Assembly (NCBI GenBank): GCA_937942355.1
Contig: CALDEW010000394.1
Location: forward strand, 1 to 36,105
Length of the DNA: 36,105 bases
Origin: an uncultured Pirellulaceae bacterium
Lineage (GTDB): Bacteria; Planctomycetota; Planctomycetia; Pirellulales; Pirellulaceae
Direction: 5' to 3'
This document shows positions 30,017 to 36,105 of this stretch, one piece after another. The position numbers and the translations under genes are program-made. The notes under the pieces were generated by a model. The model saw only the letters and a program-made list of their open reading frames with translations, was not told the origin of the DNA and searched no databases. The stretch's first letter is position 1. Each line of letters begins with the position of its first letter.

Positions 30017-31600
30017 CTATTCCAACACCACCTTAAACACGGTCGTGATGACGTTGGCATCGGAAGCGGTGGGAGCCACGAGCTTCAGCGCGCCATCTTC
30101 GTAGGACCAGTCGCAGTCTTCGTCGATACCAAGCAACTGAACATCCTTGATCGCGAAATCAGATTCGGCACCATCAGCCAAATGTTTGACTCTAATCTGG
30201 TCGCCAGCGTTGGGTTGCCCCAGCAAAAACACATAGATCGTTTTACCATCGGCCGAACGAGTGAATCGAATGTCCTTAGAGGAGTACTTGATCGTTGCCG
30301 ACTGACCGCCAAAGTGCCCTTCCTTGATCGCGGCTTCGCCGTAACCGAAAATTGCGTGCGGTCGCGTTCCGTACACCGCTTCCCCGTAGACCTTCATCCA
30401 ATCCCCCAAACCTTTCAGCCGATCGCGCTGTTGCTGGATGATAACGCCGTCCGCTTTTGGCGAAACGTTTAGCAATACGACGCCTCGTTTGCTCCACACA
30501 TCAACCATATTGCGGACCAACAAATCCACGGGTTTGTACTTTTGATTCTGAACGTAGCACCAACCGCTTTTACTAAGCGTGACGTCGGTCATCCAAAGTC
30601 GATCGGGCATTTCCTTCATCCCGCCCTGTTCGATATCCAGCACACGCAATTCATCTGGCAGATCCTGTTGTTTACAGATCAAAGCCACTTCCTGCTGGCG
30701 CGACTCAGCCGCATTGAAATGATGAGCCGCCATCCGCTGTTGGTAGTTTTCAGGAATAACATCCAACCAGGAATCAAACCAAATCATGTCTGGTTCGTAT
30801 TTGTCAACGACTTCTTGGACAAGGTTGAGCCAATATTCGTTGAACTCTTCCTCGGGCATATTCCCGTACAGCTTTCGAAGCTTGGGATCTTCTGAAGACG
30901 TGAACAGGTCTTTATCGTACCGGTAGTAACTCAGCGGGCGCTCGCCTTTGGGCTGGCCGTCACGTTGCCTCTGGCCGGTAAACGAATGATGGAAAGTGGT
31001 GATCGTTTTCATGCCGCGCTTCCGCAAGGAAGCCAACAATTCGCCGGTAATATCACGCTTGGGCCCCTCAAGCATAGCGTTGTTGGGGTTTACTTGGCTG
31101 TCCCACATCGAAAACCCATCATGATGTTGAGCTACCGGGCCAGCGAATCGAGCACCGGCAGATTGAAACAGATCAGCCCATTCCTCGGGATCAAAATGTT
31201 CGGCAGTGAACATGGGAATGAAGTGGTGATACCCGAACTCTTCAATCGGCCCATAGTTTTTTTCATGATACTCTTGCGAACCGGCGCCCCATTTTTTGGG
31301 ATTCTCAATATGAATCCAACGAGGATACCATTCCGTTTTGAAGGCGGGAACGCTGTAGGGGCCCCAGTGAAAATAGATCCCTAGCTTGGCATCGTTCAAC
31401 CACTGAGGTGCACTGCCGTGTTTGGCCAATGATTCCCAATTGGGTTGGTAGACTTCAGGGTATTGGGCGGGTTTGAAATCAGAAACGACAGATGGGCCAG
31501 GCGTTGTCGTTTCAGTTTGAGCATTGGCTTGCTCGGTCGCGGTGACGAACACGGACAGGCCAGCCAACAATAGCCATAATGCGGTCTTATTAATCTTCAT
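30017..31600 (-). CDS. Alpha-L-fucosidase, GH29 family, secreted
   Basis: 'WLNDAKLGIYFHWGPYSVPAFKTEWYPRWI', 'FQSAGARFAGPVAQHHDGFSMWDS', 'PDMIWFDSWLDV', 'VVLLNVSPKADGVI'; signal peptide MKINKTALWLLLAGLSVFVTATEQANAQ beginning at ATG 31600. Confidence 0.9.
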   Translation of the reverse strand: MKINKTALWLLLAGLSVFVTATEQANAQTETTTPGPSVVSDFKPAQYPEVYQPNWESLAKHGSAPQWLNDAKLGIYFHWGPYSVPAFKTEWYPRWIHIENPKKWGAGSQEYHEKNYGPIEEFGYHHFIPMFTAEHFDPEEWADLFQSAGARFAGPVAQHHDGFSMWDSQVNPNNAMLEGPKRDITGELLASLRKRGMKTITTFHHSFTGQRQRDGQPKGERPLSYYRYDKDLFTSSEDPKLRKLYGNMPEEEFNEYWLNLVQEVVDKYEPDMIWFDSWLDVIPENYQQRMAAHHFNAAESRQQEVALICKQQDLPDELRVLDIEQGGMKEMPDRLWMTDVTLSKSGWCYVQNQKYKPVDLLVRNMVDVWSKRGVVLLNVSPKADGVIIQQQRDRLKGLGDWMKVYGEAVYGTRPHAIFGYGEAAIKEGHFGGQSATIKYSSKDIRFTRSADGKTIYVFLLGQPNAGDQIRVKHLADGAESDFAIKDVQLLGIDEDCDWSYEDGALKLVAPTASDANVITTVFKVVLE

Positions 31601-31683
31601 TAGTTCAAATTGTTTCTTCAATTAAGTTTAGAGAGTTATAAGTGTGATGAGAGTCGTGGAACAAAATAGCATCGTCTGCGAAA

Positions 31684-32001
31684 CTACATTTCGATCTCAT
31701 AACCTTTTCGGTACGGACGCGCCATCATGCTTTTAGCCAACTCATCACCGACAATTGACTCAGAAGACTGATCCCATTTGATGGTACGACCCAAACGGCA
31801 ACTGATGCCGGCCAAGTGACAAACGTTGAGCATTTTCATGTGAGAGTGAACATCAGAAATCGGCAGCGTTCGGCTGACAATCGCTTGAATAAAGCTTACC
31901 CAATGAGCGTCTCGATACCCAGCATCGCGATGTCAATGTGACGAGCCCCCCGCATCAAGGCCGACGGTAATCTTTTTCAATTTGCCAATTGAAGGACCAA
32001 A
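31684..32001 (-). pseudogene. Decayed C-terminal remnant of a Gfo/Idh/MocA-type oxidoreductase
   Basis: Minus-strand reading: FGPSIGKLKKITVGLDAGGSSH*HRDAGYRDAHWVSFIQAIVSRTLPISDVHSHMKMLNVCHLAGISCRLGRTIKWDQSSESIVGDELAKSMMARPYRKGYEIEM*. There is an in-frame TGA at 31933-31935, a further in-frame stop at 32002-32004, and no plausible start. Confidence 0.68.
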
Positions 32002-32110
32002 TCAACGGAAAAAATACTAACCACGGAACCCGCAGCCAGCGCAATAAACGCTGGGGTGAAGATCATATCATACATCGGAAGGTTCCAAGATATTTGATAG
32101 AATCTGACTC

Positions 32111-32947
32111 ATGAATACAGACTCAATCGTGCACCTAGAAGATCTTGTTCCCGGCTACCCTGTGCTGACGATCAAACATCCAAAATGTAATGGGCAAATA
32201 GCGTTGCATGGGGCGCATGTGATGTCGTGGAGCCCCGAGGGGGCCGAAGAAGTTCTCTACCTGAGCCCCGACGCGGTATACCGTGAAGGGAAGGCAATCC
32301 GCGGAGGGATTCCTCTCTGTTGGCCTTGGTTCAATGCACACCCCAGCAACCCCGATCTGCCCTCGCATGGTCTTGTACGGGCCCAATTTTGGGAGCTCGA
32401 GTCAACCGACGTTACCGATGATGGCGTCGTAGTAAAACTTCGTTGCGACAGTGAACAGTGGTCTGCTGTGGCGACCATCAGCATGGGAAGCTCGTTGGAG
32501 GTCGCACTCCAATCCACCAACCTTGCTGACGATCCCTTATTGGTTTCCGGTGCGCTGCACAGTTATTTCTCCGTAGGAGAAGTCCAAAAAATCACGATCA
32601 AGGGTTTGGAGAACACGAACTATCTGGACACCGTTGGCGATCACACGGTCCGCCATCAGGACGGAGTGATTCATATCGATCAGGAAGTGGACCGGTACTA
32701 CGACAGCAGCGGATCGGTGCGACTGGAAGATCCGTTGAAAAACCGCACGATTCTGATCGAGAAGAAAGCCAGTCCTTCAACGGTCGTCTGGAATCCGTGG
32801 ATTGAAAAAGCTGCGGCGCTGAGCGACCTTCCCAACGATGGTTATCAGAACTTCGTCTGCATCGAGGCCGCGATCACCAACGACCACGCGGTCGCTGTGG
32901 GCAAAGGGGAAAGTCACTGTTTCTCTACACGAATCTCTGTGAAGTGA
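32111..32947 (+). CDS. Aldose 1-epimerase / D-hexose-6-phosphate mutarotase-like protein
   Basis: 'ISLHGAHV'-type segment (ALHGAHVMSWSPEGAEEVLYLSP), 'IRGGIPLCWPWF', 'SHGLVRAQFWELES', 'NPWIEKAAALSDLPNDGYQNFVCIEAA' match the YeaD-like family. Confidence 0.87.
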   Translation: MNTDSIVHLEDLVPGYPVLTIKHPKCNGQIALHGAHVMSWSPEGAEEVLYLSPDAVYREGKAIRGGIPLCWPWFNAHPSNPDLPSHGLVRAQFWELESTDVTDDGVVVKLRCDSEQWSAVATISMGSSLEVALQSTNLADDPLLVSGALHSYFSVGEVQKITIKGLENTNYLDTVGDHTVRHQDGVIHIDQEVDRYYDSSGSVRLEDPLKNRTILIEKKASPSTVVWNPWIEKAAALSDLPNDGYQNFVCIEAAITNDHAVAVGKGESHCFSTRISVK

Positions 32948-33247
32948 ATTTCCCTTCGCGGGAGAAATGTTCCTTAGTGCCGATGAGAACAATGGCTGCG
33001 TCATTTAGCTCCGCACGTTTTTCGAAGCTCTCATTTCGCGACGAGAGGACATGGTGTTGGCGGCATTGAATAGGCACTGCAATGGGCTTCAGCTAATCAT
33101 TATTGTGGTATTTGATGCGGTTGTTGTTCTTCAGTAGGATTTCAACGCCTATTTCCGTCGGATATAATGAAGTGATAGCGTTATGCCGATGAAGGTACTA
33201 TTCTCTCTTTTTTCGAGCGATCTTTACGCAGTTGCAACGAATAGATA

Positions 33248-34036
33248 ATGTCAGACGCCTCAAACTTTACGATCAACCGCGACCAGCTATTCAACGGTGG
33301 CAAGCCGCTCGCAAATGCTCCTGTACATGAAGCGGTTATTCACTGGAGGGCAAGAAGCGAGAAACCTTTGGTGCCTGAGGAGCTTCTGAAAGAGCTTTCT
33401 CACAAACTGCAAGATTACCCTGTGATCTCGCCGCAACACGAATTGGAAATGGAATTCAGTTCTGGACCAGAAGGGGCAAGCCATTCTCAGAAAGCATGCT
33501 GGCAAGGGTTCCGGCTTGAATCAAAAGACAAATTACATGTTGCGCAATTCGGCAGAAACGGTTTCGCATTTAGTCGACTCAAGCAATACGATGACTGGAC
33601 GCAGTTTACAGGTGAAGCAATTCGACTTTGGAAGATTTACGTTGAACTTGCTAAACCGATCGAAATTGAACGGCTTGGAATTCGGTTTATCAACATGTTA
33701 GAAGTTAGTTCACCCGCGAAATTAGGAGATTTGCTGAAAAATCCACCAACAAGTCCACCAGGCCTAAGCCTTCCCGTCCAAAACTTCGTACACCAAACTA
33801 GCTATGCAATACCGGATCACCCCTACGGTTTGAACGTAGTCCAAGTAATTCAACCATCTGGAAACTCGCCAAGTGAATCATTGAACCTTATACTTGACTT
33901 AGATGTCTCAACAGTTCATTTGCCAGTTAAGCCTGACGATTCACAGATGATGGATAGACTGGAAGATATGCGGTGGATCAAAAATAAGGCATTCCAGTCA
34001 TACATGACAGAAGACGCAATCAAGAGTTTTCAATAA
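33248..34036 (+). CDS. TIGR04255-like family protein
   Basis: Recognised pattern: 'LANAPVHEAVIHWRAR', 'AQFGRNGFAFSRLKQYDDWTQFTGEAIRLWKIYVELAKPIEIERLGIRFINML', C-terminal 'DRLEDMRWIKNKAFQSYMTEDAIKSF'. Confidence 0.72.
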   Translation: MSDASNFTINRDQLFNGGKPLANAPVHEAVIHWRARSEKPLVPEELLKELSHKLQDYPVISPQHELEMEFSSGPEGASHSQKACWQGFRLESKDKLHVAQFGRNGFAFSRLKQYDDWTQFTGEAIRLWKIYVELAKPIEIERLGIRFINMLEVSSPAKLGDLLKNPPTSPPGLSLPVQNFVHQTSYAIPDHPYGLNVVQVIQPSGNSPSESLNLILDLDVSTVHLPVKPDDSQMMDRLEDMRWIKNKAFQSYMTEDAIKSFQ

Positions 34037-34049
34037 CATCGAGGGACCA

Positions 34050-34517
34050 ATGGCGACAATAGCCTACGACCGATACGACGTGAAGCGAGGCAGTAGTCCG
34101 ATCGCAGATGATATAGCCGAGGCTGTTGAAAAACTTAGCCGGTATATTCATAAATCGTACGCAGGTGCAGAGCCGTTGATTCGGAGCGAACTCTATGAAC
34201 TGATTGAAGAGTGTAGTGAGCCAAATTGGGATGGCTACGAAGCTGCGCCAGTCAGCCGTGATTCAATACTTGCAGCTAAAAAATTCCTTCTCTCGCTACC
34301 GTTGGGAACAAAGCTACCTTCGGTCGGTCTTCTCCCAAGCGGCAATGTTACGTTGGAATGGCAACACTCCCGTCGTCGCAGCCTAACCCTAAGTTTTTCA
34401 CCAGAAAGTGAAATTCATTACGCCGCACTGTTGGGCGCTGGCCGACAGTCGGGAACCGAACCATTTTACGGAGATGTTCCGGCGACAATTCTTAACTTGC
34501 TGGAAAGAATCTACTGA
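34050..34517 (+). CDS. Hypothetical protein (155 aa), middle gene of three-gene cassette
   Basis: ORF with operon-like spacing (13 nt after the upstream stop); contains 'EPNWDGYEAAPVS' and 'LPSVGLLPSGNVTLEW'. Confidence 0.7.
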   Translation: MATIAYDRYDVKRGSSPIADDIAEAVEKLSRYIHKSYAGAEPLIRSELYELIEECSEPNWDGYEAAPVSRDSILAAKKFLLSLPLGTKLPSVGLLPSGNVTLEWQHSRRRSLTLSFSPESEIHYAALLGAGRQSGTEPFYGDVPATILNLLERIY

Positions 34518-34939
34518 TGCTCGATCCGGAGAACTTGCCCGAAGTTGAACCGGACGAACGTACGGCGCGTTTTATCGTAGACAAAAGACATCTTAATCGC
34601 TCTACCATTCCGCCAACAGTTAAAGCGAATGCTTATATGCCGCGAAAAAATGAAGAAGGCGTTTCAATCACTCGCTTGGTTCAAATTACCGCTGACGAAG
34701 TTTGGGCGATTGGCATGGCGATGGCCGCAAACAGAAATCCGCCGAGAAAACTTAAGGGCAGATCAGATGTTTTGGCAGCCACCTTTCAGGGCCAAGGTTT
34801 GGAAGTCAAGCCAGTGGCCGTAGATGGCAATCCAAACCATGCAGAAGCTTGCGGGTGGCCAAGCTTAGAGTCGGACCAACTGATGATCGCCAAGGAAATC
34901 GCAGCGGTCGCGAAGTTTGTGGCTGCACCGGAAGTGTAA
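34517..34939 (+). CDS. Hypothetical protein (140 aa), third gene of cassette
   Basis: Starts in a TGATG overlap with the upstream stop; 'DGNPNHAEACGWPSLESDQLMIAKEIAAVAKFV' near the C-terminus. Confidence 0.7.
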   Translation: MLDPENLPEVEPDERTARFIVDKRHLNRSTIPPTVKANAYMPRKNEEGVSITRLVQITADEVWAIGMAMAANRNPPRKLKGRSDVLAATFQGQGLEVKPVAVDGNPNHAEACGWPSLESDQLMIAKEIAAVAKFVAAPEV

Positions 34940-34964
34940 CCATGCCCAGGCTTCACAACGGGCA

Positions 34965-34999
34965 GAAGCCAGCGCGTCTGCCAATTCCGCCACATCCGC
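34965..34999 (-). pseudogene. Truncated tRNA-Leu gene (5' half only)
   Basis: Minus strand reads GCGGATGTGGCGGAATTGGCAGACGCGCTGGCTTC: acceptor 5' strand, D-arm and 5' anticodon-stem strand of a bacterial tRNA-Leu; no variable arm, T-arm or 3' acceptor strand follows. Confidence 0.72.
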
Positions 35000-35009
35000 A
35001 AAAATGCGA

Positions 35010-35025
35010 TGGACTAATTAGTCCA
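35010..35025. repeat. 16-bp perfect palindrome
   Basis: TGGACTAATTAGTCCA equals its own reverse complement. Confidence 0.9.
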
Positions 35026-35040
35026 ACACGCGTTTTAGTT

Positions 35041-36105
35041 TCATTCCTGATCAGCGACGAGGTAAGGATCAAACTTGTTGTTCTTCTTGGTCAGAAGCTT
35101 CAATAGTTTTGGATGAACGAACAGCTTCTCTCGCCCCACCGTAATGTAGGTCAACACTTCACATTCGACTAATTGCTTAAGTTGTCTCGAAGCAGCTTGC
35201 CGGCCAGCAATATCAGCGTCGACGACATCTTGTATCCGACAATAAGGCAACTCAAAAATTAAACTTAACAGCTCATAGCTATAAATGCGGCCAAGTCGGC
35301 TGCGGCTGTATTCACAAGTGTGATCAAACAGTAGTCGAATCGCTTCAATTTTTGATTTTGTTCGTTCTGCAGTTTCCTCAACACCTTTAACGATAAATAA
35401 CAACCATTGTTCCCAATTGCCTTTGGCTGTGACTTCCAGCAGCAACCGGTAGTAGTCATCCTTGTTATCAATGATGTAGCTACTCAAATACAGAATCGGG
35501 AGCGAAAGCAGTTTTTCGTTGATCAAAAATAAGCTATTGAGCACGCGGCCGGTTCGACCATTGCCGTCAGTGAATGGGTGAATGGCTTCAAACTGATAAT
35601 GGCCTACCGCCATTCGCACCAGCGGATCCAAATCCTGTTCGTTATGAATGAACTTTTCCCAGTTCGCCAACAGGGCACGAAGCAGATCTTCTCCAACGGG
35701 GGGAGTATAGACGACTTCCCCTGATTCTTTTGCAAGTGCCGTTCCGGGCACATTCCGCACCTTCATCGACCGGCCTTTGATCTTGCTACAAATCTCTTCG
35801 GCCGTTCTGGTGGTTAATGGTTTTTTCTCAAGCGATCGAAAACCTTCGAACATCGCTTGGCTATATCGAAGCGCTTCTTTCGTTGCAGGGTCAGCATGTT
35901 CGTCCTGGTGCTGATGTTGAAATAGCTTGTCGGTGGTGGTGACAATATTCTCAATGGCAGTACTGGCTTGCGACTCCAGCATCGGCAGCGTATTGACCAA
36001 CATGGCTTGGTTAGGAATTAGCTGGGCAGCCTGTTTCAGTTCCGCTACTGCCGCTCTAGCAGAAATGCATGCTTTCAAGACAGCACGCGTTTCTAATTCG
36101 ACCGC
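35041..36105 (-). CDS. Fic-family protein (AMPylase-type) with C-terminal winged-helix-like region; 5' end outside window
   Basis: Fic motif 'HPFTDGNGRTGR'; N-terminal 'STAIENI' fits the (S/T)xxxE(G/N) inhibitory motif; the frame stays open to the window edge (AVELETRAVLKACISARAAV...), so the listed ORF start at 36078 (a TTG) is probably not the true start. Confidence 0.88.
   Translation of the reverse strand, partial: AVELETRAVLKACISARAAVAELKQAAQLIPNQAMLVNTLPMLESQASTAIENIVTTTDKLFQHQHQDEHADPATKEALRYSQAMFEGFRSLEKKPLTTRTAEEICSKIKGRSMKVRNVPGTALAKESGEVVYTPPVGEDLLRALLANWEKFIHNEQDLDPLVRMAVGHYQFEAIHPFTDGNGRTGRVLNSLFLINEKLLSLPILYLSSYIIDNKDDYYRLLLEVTAKGNWEQWLLFIVKGVEETAERTKSKIEAIRLLFDHTCEYSRSRLGRIYSYELLSLIFELPYCRIQDVVDADIAGRQAASRQLKQLVECEVLTYITVGREKLFVHPKLLKLLTKKNNKFDPYLVADQE

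Noticed and set aside
31977-32075. Small minus-strand ORF MYDMIFTPAFIALAAGSVVSIFSVDLVLQLAN
   Set aside because: Only 32 aa, overlaps the oxidoreductase remnant in another frame, no supporting RBS seen; could be chance.
34949-34970. Hairpin GGCTTC-ACAACGGGCA-GAAGCC as terminator of the three-gene cassette
   Set aside because: Six-bp stem without a following T-tract, and one arm belongs to the tRNA-Leu remnant; not convincing as an intrinsic terminator.
34700-34999. Group I intron-split tRNA-Leu
   Set aside because: The 5' half ends near the anticodon loop, which would suit a tRNA-Leu intron, but no 3' exon (T-arm or CATCCGC acceptor strand) is visible in the next several hundred nt and a convincing CDS occupies that space.
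1-36105. CRISPR array, insertion sequence or prophage genes
   Set aside because: No regularly spaced direct repeats with unique spacers outside the protein-coding array, and no transposase, integrase or phage structural ORFs recognised.

Overview
The window looks like planctomycete chromosomal DNA (inferred from an N-terminal FERLEDRVLFDG motif and gene style; no taxonomic search was run). From left to right: (i) the last 22 codons of a probable GH16/ConA-like hydrolase. (ii) One giant 6688-aa surface or secreted protein gene (435..20501) with a DUF4347-like N-terminus, cadherin/Ig-like and Calx-beta-like repeats, and a 21-copy tandem 'WSITG...EG...' array. Inside that array two seven-module blocks repeat with exactly the same spacing (3027 bp), and the protein ends in a Cys-rich tail. 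(iii) An L-fucose-type catabolic trio: SDR dehydrogenase, FAH-family hydrolase and L-fuconate-dehydratase-like enolase, followed by a good intrinsic terminator. (iv) A tightly coupled three-gene cluster: a putative ATP-grasp-like protein, an AstE/AspA-type M14 deacylase and a GshB-like ATP-grasp ligase. It is a candidate undescribed small-peptide pathway. (v) A secreted hypothetical protein, a Tat-exported intradiol-dioxygenase-like protein, a GH29 alpha-L-fucosidase, a decayed Gfo/Idh/MocA oxidoreductase remnant and an aldose-1-epimerase/hexose-6-P mutarotase-like protein. (vi) A compact three-gene cassette (TIGR04255-like plus two small orphan proteins) that stops just short of a truncated 5' half of a tRNA-Leu gene, followed by a 16-bp perfect palindrome and a class II-like Fic protein that runs off the right edge. 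All product calls come from reading motifs; no database search was possible.
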